Notes: generated by a model from the letters alone, not told the origin. DNA of 21,344 bases from DATNPH01 sp036703315 (GCA_036703315.1 DATNPH010000122.1:1-21344), one strand, 5' to 3'; shown: positions 1-6,846, numbered from the stretch's first letter. Translations and numbers: made by a program.

Positions 1-139
1 ATGACGAAAAAACTGCTACTGATGGCAGTTCGGAGTCCAATGACAAAAGGAAGCACATTGAGTAGCCGTGTGCGCTGAAAAGTGCAAGCACGGTTTCGGA
101 AGGGAGGGGTGGAACAGCAATGTTCCCCTCGACCCTAAC
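1..139 (+). mobile_element. Group II intron, 3' end (partial at left edge)
   Basis: This is the 3' part of a group II intron; the rest lies left of the window. The call rests on a domain V fold at 64-95 and a domain VI fold ending in the usual AY dinucleotide (A138 C139). Bases 1-63 have no recognisable protein and probably belong to the linker between domains IV and V. The sequence after position 139 reads straight into the zinc-ribbon end of a TnpB protein on the same strand. The intron is therefore inserted in sense orientation inside tnpB, where splicing could in principle restore the host gene. The intron-encoded reverse transcriptase is not visible here. The 3' boundary is inferred from the fold and could be off by one or two bases. 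Confidence 0.8.
64..139 (+). ncRNA. Group II intron domains V and VI
   Basis: Domain V: AGCCGTG (64-70) pairs with CACGGTT (89-95), including the AGC catalytic triad. A two-base AG bulge (87-88) separates this from a second stem, TGCGCT (71-76) with AGTGCA (81-86), closed by a GAAA tetraloop (77-80). This is the standard domain V layout. Domain VI: AGGG (101-104) pairs with CCCT (133-136), and a longer upper stem runs to GGAAC/GTTCC around the loop 116-121. A132 is unpaired and seven bases before the 3' end, as expected for the branch-point adenosine. All pairings were read by eye from the sequence. Confidence 0.85.
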
Positions 140-419
140 CAAGAGGGCAATTGGAGATGACCCTAGAGGTACTAGTATCGAGTGTTCTAGTTGTAGTGGA
201 AGGGTTGAGAAAACCCTTAAAGATAGAGTTCATGATTGCCCGCATTGTGGCTTGGTAATTGATAGAGACTGGAACTCTGGAATTAACATTTTGAATCGGG
301 TAAAACGGACGTTTGGACTAGCGTTTGCTGGCTGTGGAGGATACTTGGTTGCAAGTCCTATGAATCAGCAACTCTCACTCGTGAGTTTGGGAAGCCCCTT
401 CTATACCCGTAAGGGTTAG
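140..419 (+). pseudogene. tnpB: IS200/IS605-family TnpB, C-terminal part after the intron
   Basis: This is the C-terminal portion of a TnpB (OrfB) protein, the RNA-guided nuclease of IS200/IS605-type elements. The zinc ribbon is complete: CxxC (codons at 183 and 192), about 14 residues, then CPHC (codons at 237 and 246). It is followed by the conserved DRDWNSGINIL stretch that carries the last RuvC aspartate. An ATG at 120 opens the longest reading frame, but it lies in the loop of intron domain VI and is not the gene's start. The N-terminal and central TnpB regions are missing and would lie on the far side of the intron, left of the window. The gene is interrupted at DNA level. Whether RNA splicing rescues it cannot be judged from this window. 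Confidence 0.8.
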
Positions 420-425
420 GAGGGG
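395..425. repeat. Hairpin at right end of the IS200/IS605-type element
   Basis: An imperfect stem pairs CCCC (395-398) and ACCC with GGGT and GGGG (422-425) around a GTAA loop, with small mismatches. It begins inside the last tnpB codons and ends just past the TAG stop. IS200/IS605 elements end in subterminal hairpins that TnpA recognises as single-stranded DNA, which fits the position. It could equally act as the tnpB terminator. Confidence 0.5.
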
Positions 426-563
426 AGGATGTCACTCAGAAGTGCCTCTCAACTATGGGGGAGTGAGCCTGCCTGGGATTGGATTAGCATAGATAGGGAG
501 AGATTCCAAGCGTCCTGCTTCAATAGTGTGAGTCTTGGTCAGAGTAGCTTTGGGGGGAGAGAG

Positions 564-2054
564 ATGTCTGTTATAGTGCGGCGACCTATATTAATAGGGG
601 GAATTGGTCTGTCTTATTCACTCTGGCTGTTGCAGAGTTTGCATCACTCGACAGCCCATTTAGGTGAATTTGGAGTGTTGGGAGCGATCGCAGTCGGTAC
701 TGGATTCTGGTTGTTCCAGCAGAAAACCTCTAAGGAAATTGACTTGTCGCCGATAACATCACCCTTAGAAAGGGCAACGGTGGAAAAGGCGATCGCACAA
801 GTAGAATACTTCATTAGTCAGCTGGAGATTGAGACAAATAATCAGGAGGCGGGCACCCAGTTACGACAACAAGTTGCCCAGCTAACTACCCAGTTAGATC
901 GCCAGGAATTACAACTAGCCGTTACTGGTGGCAAAAGTGTTGGTAAAACGAAGTTGATTCAAGCACTGGAGTCTAGCTGGATGCCTCAGCAGCAGCAACG
1001 TCTCAGCTTGAAAGAGACACCAGCCTTATTTATTGATACTGATGTAGAGGCTCAAAACCCAGCTAAGGACGTTGCACTCTCCTCGGATTTAGTCTTATTT
1101 GTCACAGCTGGCGATTTGACTGACACTGAGTTTCAAACCTTGCAGCAACTGCGGGCAACGAACCAGCGAGTCATGTTGCTGTTTAACAAACAAGATCAGT
1201 ATTTACCACTAGAACGAGCGACGGTGTTGCAACAGTTGCGGCAGCGAATGCTAGGAAGATTGACAGCAGATGATGTGGTAGCGATCGCGTCTTCCCCTGC
1301 ACCCGTGAAAGTGCGTCAGCATCAACCAGACGATTCAGTGCAAGAGTGGATAGAACCGCAATCACCTGATCTGACATCGTTGAGTGAGCGATTGAGTCAC
1401 ATCCTGACACAAGAAAGTCAACAACTGGTGTGGGCAACTACCCTTAGGGCGGCGGTTGCGCTAAAAGCTGAGGTGAAGGCTCAGTTGAATAAAGTCAGAC
1501 GCGATCGCGCCATACCAATCATTGAACAATATCAATGGATTGCTGCCGCCGCCGCTTTTGCTAACCCAGTGCCAGCACTGGATTTAGTGGCAACAGCTGC
1601 TATTAGTGCTCAATTAGTTACTGATCTAGGCGAGATTTATCAGCAAAAATTTTCCCTGCAACAAGCCCAAACAGCCGCTAAAACCTTGGGCAGTTTGATG
1701 CTAAAGCTGGGTCTGGTGGAGCTTTCCACCCAAGCGATCGCTGCTATTCTCAAAGGCAATGCCTTCACCTACATTGCTGGTGGTGCTGTGCAAGGAGTCA
1801 GCGCGGCTTATCTAACCAGATTAGCGGGTCTAAGTCTTATCGAGTACTTCCAAGAGCAGGAGGCAAGCGAAACTACTGCAACTGGGCAATTGTTCAATCT
1901 TGACCGACTTGGGCAGAAGCTGCAAACAGTGTTCCAGCAAAATCAACGAGTGGCTTTCTTACAGGGTTTTGTCACAAAGGCAGTGGGACATCTTGCGCCA
2001 AAATCACCGCAGGTTGAACTCACGGCTTCTGAAACAACGGCAACTGCTGTCTAA
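564..2054 (+). CDS. Membrane-anchored GTPase with DUF697-like C-terminal domain
   Basis: A 496-residue protein related to the cyanobacterial GTPase/DUF697 (YcjF-like) family. Two hydrophobic segments (about residues 7-25 and 35-51) precede a P-loop GTPase domain. Walker A GGKSVGKT is at 122-129 and an NKxD specificity motif (NKQD) at 208-211. The C-terminal third (about 330-470) is hydrophobic and alanine-rich, with the ALDLVATAAISAQLVTDLGE stretch typical of DUF697. It probably sits on the inner face of a membrane; the physiological role is unknown. The frame is open from ATG 429, but that start lies just behind the IS end and gives an atypical leader. ATG 564 has a strong purine-rich ribosome-binding stretch (GGGGGGAGAGAG) and starts the hydrophobic N-terminus, so I chose it. 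The stop overlaps the stop of the convergent gene by a few bases. Confidence 0.8.
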   Translation: MSVIVRRPILIGGIGLSYSLWLLQSLHHSTAHLGEFGVLGAIAVGTGFWLFQQKTSKEIDLSPITSPLERATVEKAIAQVEYFISQLEIETNNQEAGTQLRQQVAQLTTQLDRQELQLAVTGGKSVGKTKLIQALESSWMPQQQQRLSLKETPALFIDTDVEAQNPAKDVALSSDLVLFVTAGDLTDTEFQTLQQLRATNQRVMLLFNKQDQYLPLERATVLQQLRQRMLGRLTADDVVAIASSPAPVKVRQHQPDDSVQEWIEPQSPDLTSLSERLSHILTQESQQLVWATTLRAAVALKAEVKAQLNKVRRDRAIPIIEQYQWIAAAAAFANPVPALDLVATAAISAQLVTDLGEIYQQKFSLQQAQTAAKTLGSLMLKLGLVELSTQAIAAILKGNAFTYIAGGAVQGVSAAYLTRLAGLSLIEYFQEQEASETTATGQLFNLDRLGQKLQTVFQQNQRVAFLQGFVTKAVGHLAPKSPQVELTASETTATAV

Positions 2055-2488
2055 GCAATGTATTGCTCTTTCAATACGGAGCTATCAGTAGAGTGCGTGG
2101 CTACGCACTCTACTATCAAGTTATGCCAGCGTTTCGTCCAGATTTTGTGCAAAAACGGCTGACTTTTATCGTCGTACTGCTTTTTGTGTTTTATGTAATC
2201 TTCTTCAATGGCAAGCCATAGCGATCGCAACTGTTCGCAGTTAGAACACTGTTGAATCTGACAGGCAACGGCATTGAGCCAATGTTGCAACCTACGGTAA
2301 CTAATGAATTGTCCGCCTTTATCAGTGCGATGGATAAATAAGACATATGCCCAGCATTCAACGCGCACGATCAAGCGTTTGGGGATTTTCAGCAAATGTG
2401 CGATCGCGCCTATTGTAATCCGGAATTTTTTGGCGGGTTGGAGGCGGCGAAATAGAGGTGTCATAAGAATTTGCTGGTTTTTACGCAT
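2051..2488 (-). CDS. Hypothetical basic protein (145 aa)
   Basis: I do not recognise a named family. The protein is rich in Lys, Arg and Trp (pI clearly basic) with no membrane segment or signal peptide. Its first half has an ordered, globular look (for example RRLQPAKKFRITIGAIAHLL and RTDKGGQFISYRRLQHWLNA), and nucleic-acid binding would fit the charge. The gene converges on the GTPase gene, overlapping it by 4 bp. A perfect hairpin (2087-2114) lies within its last 25 codons, so the native C-terminus may have been altered or the hairpin is also a terminator. Only two bases separate the start codon from a REP-like repeat upstream. The opposite-strand frame here (2304-2543) runs through that repeat and looks spurious. 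The call as a real gene is moderate. Confidence 0.5.
   Translation of the reverse strand: MRKNQQILMTPLFRRLQPAKKFRITIGAIAHLLKIPKRLIVRVECWAYVLFIHRTDKGGQFISYRRLQHWLNAVACQIQQCSNCEQLRSLWLAIEEDYIKHKKQYDDKSQPFLHKIWTKRWHNLIVECVATHSTDSSVLKEQYIA
2087..2114. terminator. Perfect 12-bp stem, 4-nt loop hairpin after the GTPase gene
   Basis: AGTAGAGTGCGT (2087-2098) is followed by GGCT and the exact reverse complement (2103-2114). It starts 32 bases after the GTPase stop codon and is the natural place for a terminator. No T-run follows on the plus strand, so classical intrinsic termination is not certain. The same DNA encodes residues near the C-terminus of the convergent minus-strand gene. Confidence 0.5.
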
Positions 2489-2490
2489 AA

Positions 2491-2596
2491 GAACCCCCCT
2501 AGCCCCCCTTGTTAAGGGGGGAACAATAAGGAGAATCTCTTAGGCTTGGGGAATTCTTGCTCCCTCCCCTTAGCAAGGGGAGGGTTGGGGTGGGGT
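2491..2596. repeat. REPIN-like pair of G/C-tract repeats (left copy)
   Basis: Two palindromic units lie head to head. The first (2491-2524) has C-tract, TTGTTAA loop, G-tract and a CTAGGGGGG-type tail read on the minus strand. The second (2560-2596) has CTCCCC, TTAGCAA, GGGGAG and then TTGGGGTGGGGT on the plus strand. Both belong to the C-tract/G-tract plus tail class common in cyanobacterial intergenic DNA. The pair sits between two minus-strand genes, a few bases from the start of one and touching the stop of the other, so it could be a terminator or RNA-stability element for the upstream gene. Confidence 0.65.
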
Positions 2597-2597
2597 C

Positions 2598-2909
2598 TCA
2601 AGGTTGAAGCGTTTCCTGAATCTGTTTTGATTCACTTTGTTCTGACGGCACGTCAAACATTATTTCAAAGGGAACCGTTGGCATCATTCGCTTGAGGAGT
2701 TGCAGATGACCCTCTGCATCTACTCGGCGGCGAAAGCGTCCGACAATTTTGGAGCGCATATCCGGAAAGGGGCGGATGATGCACCAGGGATTGAGCCGTT
2801 CAAAGTAAGTCATGATGTTTTCTTGTTCAGGGTTGCGGGTTGGTGTTTGAGATAGACTTTCAGACCAGATCCAAGCGATCTCGGTGGAAATGGTTTTTTC
2901 ATGGGACAT
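2598..2909 (-). CDS. Small hypothetical protein (103 aa)
   Basis: The recognisable core is the stretch starting MTYFERLNPWCIIR and continuing through RSKIVGRFRRRVDAEGHLQLL to MPTVPFEIMFDVPSEQ. It resembles a small uncharacterised cyanobacterial protein; I know no function. The frame is open from 2972, but that leader is translated from a REP-like repeat. The ATG at 2909 (MSHEKT) avoids it. ATG 2813, directly before TYFERLNPW, is an equally possible start, with an AAGAAAAC stretch upstream. Neither has a strong ribosome-binding site. The gene is bracketed by REPIN-like repeats on both sides, making it an isolated cassette unconnected to neighbours. Confidence 0.5.
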   Translation of the reverse strand: MSHEKTISTEIAWIWSESLSQTPTRNPEQENIMTYFERLNPWCIIRPFPDMRSKIVGRFRRRVDAEGHLQLLKRMMPTVPFEIMFDVPSEQSESKQIQETLQP

Positions 2910-2956
2910 TAGAAGATGTATATGAGCAGCGAGCCTGAGAGCTGCAACTATCTCTT

Positions 2957-3042
2957 GTTCCCCCCAATTCATCGGGGGCTAGGGGGATCTTCCGTGTTGC
3001 CTGAGCGTGTCGATCCCCCCAACCTCCTTACAAAGGGGAGCT
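2957..3042. repeat. REPIN-like pair of G/C-tract repeats (right copy)
   Basis: The same two repeat types as on the left flank recur here in opposite orientation. GTTCCCCCC...GGGGGCTAGGGGGATC occupies 2957-2989 on plus. GATCCCCCCAACCTCC...GGGGAGCT occupies 3012-3042, the second type read on minus. GGGGGATC (2982-2989) and GATCCCCC (3012-3019) can also pair across the 22-base spacer. The rest of the gene-free stretch 2910-3266 (about 3043-3230) shows no gene, RNA or clear repeat to me. Confidence 0.6.
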
Positions 3043-3234
3043 AAGAAAAAGTTGCACATCGCGTGGCATCGCTTTTTTCTGCATCAAAACGAAGTGTCTA
3101 CCATCAGGCAGCAGACAGCTATGCGAACTTCAGCCGAATAGCCGTCCGCTCCTCTGGCAAACTAAGTAAGGACAGAAACTAAGATTAACCGTTGATAGCG
3201 GCTTTCTGAGTCATCTGCTCTTTTTGTATTAGAC

Positions 3235-3252
3235 GTTAAACTTTTGTTTAAC
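3235..3252. promoter_or_regulatory. Candidate operator: GTTAAAC-TTTT-GTTTAAC palindrome
   Basis: Seven-base perfect arms around TTTT end 14 bases before the ATG of the small XRE regulator. Such regulators commonly bind a dyad over their own promoter, so autoregulation is a natural guess. Arms of this length at a fixed spacing are expected about once by chance in a window this size, so only the location makes it notable. Confidence 0.4.
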
Positions 3253-3266
3253 AAGGTCAGTGTATT

Positions 3267-3497
3267 ATGGAAAGCCAAGAAGGTCAACCATTGACCCTTG
3301 CAAAATTGAGGGAACGCGCTAACCTCACTCAAATGAAGCTAGCTGTTGCCCTTGATGTCAGCATTACCACTATTAGCGAATGGGAAAATGGCAAGACAGA
3401 GCCACGCCTAAAGCACTTTAGGCTTTTAATGGAGATTCTTGGCTGCACGTTTGAGGAACTGTGTGAAGCGTTTGACCAAGTTAAACGGCGGGAGTAG
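3267..3497 (+). CDS. XRE-family helix-turn-helix transcriptional regulator (76 aa)
   Basis: A complete single-domain HTH_XRE (Cro/CI-like) DNA-binding protein. Residues about 10-65 form the five-helix fold: LAKLRERANLTQMKLAVALD, then the recognition part VSITTISEWENGKTEPRLKH, then LLMEILGCTFEELCEAF. There is no additional sensor domain, membrane segment or toxin/antitoxin partner next to it. A weak AAGG ribosome-binding site lies about 10 bases before ATG 3267. The gene stands alone on the plus strand between repeat-rich spacers, with a short palindrome directly upstream. Targets are unknown; it may act on itself or on a mobile element once resident here. Confidence 0.85.
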   Translation: MESQEGQPLTLAKLRERANLTQMKLAVALDVSITTISEWENGKTEPRLKHFRLLMEILGCTFEELCEAFDQVKRRE

Positions 3498-3500
3498 CTT

Positions 3501-3621
3501 GGCGATTGAAATCGCAGCTACACAGACAAAATCCTCACTAAAGCTCCGGGCCTTCGCGGGTTTCAAATCCCGTAGTCCGCGCAGGCGGACTTTGTTTATG
3601 TAGCCGCGATTTCTAATCGCC
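3501..3621. repeat. MITE-like folded repeat with 30-bp imperfect inverted ends
   Basis: Bases 3501-3530 (GGCGATTGAAATCGC then AGCTACACAGACAAA) match the reverse complement of 3591-3621 with only a few differences. The 60 bases between hold a second hairpin, GTCCGC-GCAG-GCGGAC (3575-3590), and a GGG...CCC stem. The whole unit can fold into one structured RNA or cruciform. It lies between the convergent XRE and TPR genes, and the GCGATTxxxAATCGC ends look like a widespread cyanobacterial repeat. No transposase is present, so any movement would need one supplied in trans. Confidence 0.65.
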
Positions 3622-3687
3622 TGTGCTTGGTAAGCTGATGTGCTTAACGCATTACCAACGCCAGAATCTTTTCTTCAATCTCCCCAG

Positions 3688-5325
3688 TCAGGAATTGCTC
3701 GTGTGTCTCTCCTGCCGGAGAATAGCCAGATTTTTACGACAGGTTTTGGTATTGGGATGATCGTCTCCCAATACCCGCTCAAGGATTTCTAACGCTTGCA
3801 GGAACAACGGTTTGGCTTGGTCGTAGCGTCCTTGTGATTGGTAGAGTAATGCCAGATTGTTAAGGCTTTGTGCAATATCGGGATGGTCTTCTCCCAGCAG
3901 GCGTTTTCTTAGTTCTAAGGTTTGCAGGTGCAACGGTTCGGCTTCGGCGTAGCGTCCTTGTGAGTAGTAGAGATATGCCAGATTGTTGAGACTGCTGGCA
4001 ACGTAGGGATGGTCTTCTCCCAACAGGCGTTTTCTCAGTTCTAACGCTTGCAGGTACAAGGGTTCGGCTTGGTCGTAGCGTCCTTGTGAGTAGTAGAGTT
4101 GTGCCAGATTGTTGAGGCTAGTGGCAACATCGGGATGGTCTTCTCCCAGCAGACGTTTGCACAGTTCTAACGCTTGCAGGTAGAAGGGTTCGGCTTGGTC
4201 GTAGCGTCCTTGTGAGTAGTAGAGAGATGCCAGATTGTTAAGGCTTTGTGCAACATCGGGATGGTCTTCTCCCAGCAGGCGTTTTCTCAGTTCTAACGCT
4301 TGCAGGTACAAGGGTTCGGCTTGGTCGTAGCGTCCTTGAGATTTGTAGAGTGCTGCCAGATTGTTGAGGCTGGTGGCAACATCGGGATGGTCTTCTCCCA
4401 GCAGGCGTTTGCTTAGTTCCAACGCTTGCACCAACAACGGTTCGGCTTGGTCGTAGCGTCCTTGATAGTAGTACAGATATGCCAAATTGCTAATTGTTGA
4501 AGCGAAGTCTTCCTCCAACCCTAACTCTTTTTGCAAGTCAGCCGCTTTGCTAAAGTATTCGATCGCAAGTGCTTGTTCCTGCTGGTAATCCTGAAATTCA
4601 CCCCGTTGCAATCGTTGGCTATAGATTTGCCCCATTCTTGTGTACAAGGTTGCCAAACTGGGGTCTTTCTTACCTCGTTTCTCCTGAGTCTGCTGAATCA
4701 ACGCTTTCAGGTCTTCCAAGGGAAGAAAATACTGGTCATCGTCATCCGTACTCAGTAAATTCTCATCCTCTAAAGCCCAACGAAACGGTTCAATTTCTTG
4801 CCTCGGAAGTGCTGCCTTTTTCCTAGACCAAAATCGAAACACACCTTTGCGCCAACTCCAAAAATCAGGCGCTTGTTTGCTCAAACTCCGCTCGATTTGG
4901 TGAGTAATCCAAACCACAATTGAATAGGGAAACTCTCGTAAAGCTTCCCTCGTCCACTGCAAGTAACCGAAAAAAATCTCTTGTTCCGATCGCTCAGCCC
5001 CAAGTTTCAAAAGGAACAGTTGCTCCGCACCCGTCACAGTTAAAACAGCTTGTCCACCTTGCTTGAGATACTCATCATTTTGCACAACCGCTTCAATAGC
5101 CGCCCTCAAACTCGGTTCGCCCCGTCCTAATACCACCCGATAGCGGCAGATATCCGGTTCTAGTTCAGCCTCATAATGTTGAATAATTTCATCGCGTAAA
5201 TTGCCGTCATCACACACCCCAATCAGCAAATTCAACTTATCCTTGTTGGCTTCAATCGAAACCAGCAAATCTTCATAACTTCTCTCGTTCTGAACATCAG
5301 GGTCAGATAAATCGTCAGCCACCAT
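3688..5325 (-). CDS. TPR protein with degenerate P-loop-like N-terminal domain
   Basis: A 545-residue, apparently cytoplasmic protein. Residues 1-200 resemble an NTPase fold without a usable Walker A: LNLLIGVCDDGNLRDEIIQ (31-49) sits where GxxxxGK[ST] would be. A hydrophobic strand SIVVWIT (135-141), comparable to a sensor or Walker B region, and a DFWSWRKGVFRF motif (154-165) follow. The C-terminal half carries a partial TPR and then six 42-residue kinesin-light-chain-type TPR units (GRYDQAEPLYLQALEL, LLGEDHPDVA, SLNNLA), from about residue 289 to the end. These form a scaffold for binding proteins or peptides. The start ATG shares its A with the TGA of the upstream ATPase gene, so the two are translationally coupled and probably form one complex. 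I infer a sensor role for the TPR part; the substrate and effector are unknown. Confidence 0.8.
   Translation of the reverse strand: MVADDLSDPDVQNERSYEDLLVSIEANKDKLNLLIGVCDDGNLRDEIIQHYEAELEPDICRYRVVLGRGEPSLRAAIEAVVQNDEYLKQGGQAVLTVTGAEQLFLLKLGAERSEQEIFFGYLQWTREALREFPYSIVVWITHQIERSLSKQAPDFWSWRKGVFRFWSRKKAALPRQEIEPFRWALEDENLLSTDDDDQYFLPLEDLKALIQQTQEKRGKKDPSLATLYTRMGQIYSQRLQRGEFQDYQQEQALAIEYFSKAADLQKELGLEEDFASTISNLAYLYYYQGRYDQAEPLLVQALELSKRLLGEDHPDVATSLNNLAALYKSQGRYDQAEPLYLQALELRKRLLGEDHPDVAQSLNNLASLYYSQGRYDQAEPFYLQALELCKRLLGEDHPDVATSLNNLAQLYYSQGRYDQAEPLYLQALELRKRLLGEDHPYVASSLNNLAYLYYSQGRYAEAEPLHLQTLELRKRLLGEDHPDIAQSLNNLALLYQSQGRYDQAKPLFLQALEILERVLGDDHPNTKTCRKNLAILRQERHTSNS
3706..4461 (-). repeat. 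Six tandem 126-bp units encoding TPR repeats
   Basis: The block AGCGTCCTTG recurs exactly every 126 bases (3825, 3951, 4077, 4203, 4329, 4455). Each unit encodes one 42-residue TPR repeat. The middle units are nearly identical at DNA level, while the first and last diverge. That pattern points to recent unequal recombination or gene conversion within the array. Confidence 0.9.
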
Positions 5326-6611
5326 CAGATTAACCCCCTATCTCTCAACAAATCAGTAACAATGGGGTGAACGTCATACCAGTTTTGCCGATTGCGATAC
5401 TCTAAAGCATAGAGTCCGTGCAGCAAATCCAAAAACTCCGCTCTCTTGGGGTCGTCGGGTTGAAATTCCTTGTAGGTTGTCTGTAAAATCTCATAGTCAA
5501 TCTTCCCCAAAGGAATCGCAAAGTCATTGCGGATTGTATTAACTGCTTCCTCTAAAATCTCATCATCAATCTTTAACGATTGCGCCCCCGGTTGACGCCG
5601 CACTAATCGCAAGCAAATCCTGCAACACTCATTGGTAATTCGGATAAGTTCCCGCAGCACTCCACCGCTATACAAAACAATCTTTTCTGCTGCCTGTTTC
5701 TCCAGTAATTCTCCGGCAATCCGCTTACTAATCACCTCACACAATACCTGCATCGCCTCAGGACGCGGCACGCGATCGCTCTTGCGAATCTCGTCTTTCT
5801 CAAACAACTTAATCACGGGCATTGCCACCACCTGATCGTTCGTTTCCGTTTCAATCAGGGGTCGCAAAAACTTATCGCGCAAAACCGCGATCGGAATCGT
5901 GTAGATAATCTGAAACTGAGGTAAGCAAAGTGCTTTAAGATTATCTCGATAAATCTCATTAACTCTCGCTAAATCCAGCTTGTCTAAATCATCAATAATG
6001 ACTAAAATATCTTTATTCGTTGCATTCCGAATCACAGCCGCAATCTCATTGATTCGAGCAATCAGCTCTGAGATTTTTCGCTCAAATTCCTGCTTAATTT
6101 CTTGACGAACGGTTGCATCGGCTTTCAGCTTGCCACTAATGAGTTTAAACAAATCAAATCCAGCAGAAGTCTCCGCACTGAATTTTTCCTCCTCAACGCG
6201 AATTTTAGTCGCAAACCACTTATGAAAGGCTTCTTTAGTCGATTTGGGAATTTGGACTTGGTTCTTTTCCGCCTCAACCATTAACCGAACCGCGATCGCA
6301 AATAAAATATTGATGTGGTTCACATCTGACATCTCGATCGTGTCAGAAATCGAGAAGAACACGACAAAATAGCGATCACGACACTGCCGCCCAAACTCAG
6401 CTAGCAACGTAGACTTGCCACAGCCCCGATGTCCCGTGAAGACAATCTTGCCATTTCCCGAAGGACTATCTTCTACAAGTTGAATCAATTCTTCTATTAC
6501 ACTGTTGCCATAGTCCACTCTGAACCGTTCTAAATCCCTTTGAACGATTAGCGGCAGCAGATCCAGATTCCTATACGCTTCCCGAAAGGACTCTAGTAAT
6601 TGGCTAGACAT
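5325..6611 (-). CDS. AAA/KAP-like P-loop ATPase partnered with the TPR protein
   Basis: A 428-residue ATPase. Walker A GHRGCGKST is at residues 60-68 and Walker B LVIIDDLDKL follows, with the acidic pair at 207-208. A helical insertion rich in Lys and Glu (about 110-200) lies between them. The C-terminal region has a winged-helix-like end (LHGLYALEYRNRQNWYDVHP). This layout fits STAND/KAP/Orc-like ATPases that act as regulated switches rather than metabolic enzymes. No membrane segment is evident. It is the first gene of a two-gene unit; its TGA overlaps the ATG of the TPR gene by one base. I infer that ATP binding here controls the partner, as in two-gene NTPase conflict systems. No phage-defence function is demonstrated. 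Confidence 0.75.
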   Translation of the reverse strand: MSSQLLESFREAYRNLDLLPLIVQRDLERFRVDYGNSVIEELIQLVEDSPSGNGKIVFTGHRGCGKSTLLAEFGRQCRDRYFVVFFSISDTIEMSDVNHINILFAIAVRLMVEAEKNQVQIPKSTKEAFHKWFATKIRVEEEKFSAETSAGFDLFKLISGKLKADATVRQEIKQEFERKISELIARINEIAAVIRNATNKDILVIIDDLDKLDLARVNEIYRDNLKALCLPQFQIIYTIPIAVLRDKFLRPLIETETNDQVVAMPVIKLFEKDEIRKSDRVPRPEAMQVLCEVISKRIAGELLEKQAAEKIVLYSGGVLRELIRITNECCRICLRLVRRQPGAQSLKIDDEILEEAVNTIRNDFAIPLGKIDYEILQTTYKEFQPDDPKRAEFLDLLHGLYALEYRNRQNWYDVHPIVTDLLRDRGLI

Positions 6612-6789
6612 GGCATAAGATTTTGTGACGGGCTAATTACTGATATCATGGCGCAGCTTGTCACTGCTAGTAGTCATTGATAAAAACTAGAGCAGTTAAC
6701 CCAACCATTCACACAATTTTTCTGGGGAGGGATTGGGTAGGAGATACTCCTCTCATATCCTGATGTTGTCACAATTGTTCAGCAGAAGT

Positions 6790-6831
6790 AGCGATCGCTT
6801 TAGCCGCCATTCAACTACAAAAGCGATCGCT
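6790..6831. terminator. HIP1-based inverted repeat downstream of cruA
   Basis: AGCGATCGCTTT (6790-6801) is matched by its exact complement AAAGCGATCGCT (6820-6831) across 18 bases, starting 15 bases after the cruA stop codon. It could fold in the cruA transcript as a terminator or 3' stabiliser. HIP1 is itself palindromic and abundant, so much of the match comes for free. Confidence 0.35.
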
Positions 6832-6846
6832 TGAAAATCTATCTAC

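Noticed and set aside
120..139. ATG at 120 as the start of a 99-aa TnpB-like gene
   Set aside because: It lies in the loop of group II intron domain VI. The protein similarity begins only after the intron end.
3706..4461. Regular spaced repeats resembling a CRISPR array
   Set aside because: The 126-bp period is coding, in frame, and gives TPR motifs. There are no short repeats with unique spacers.
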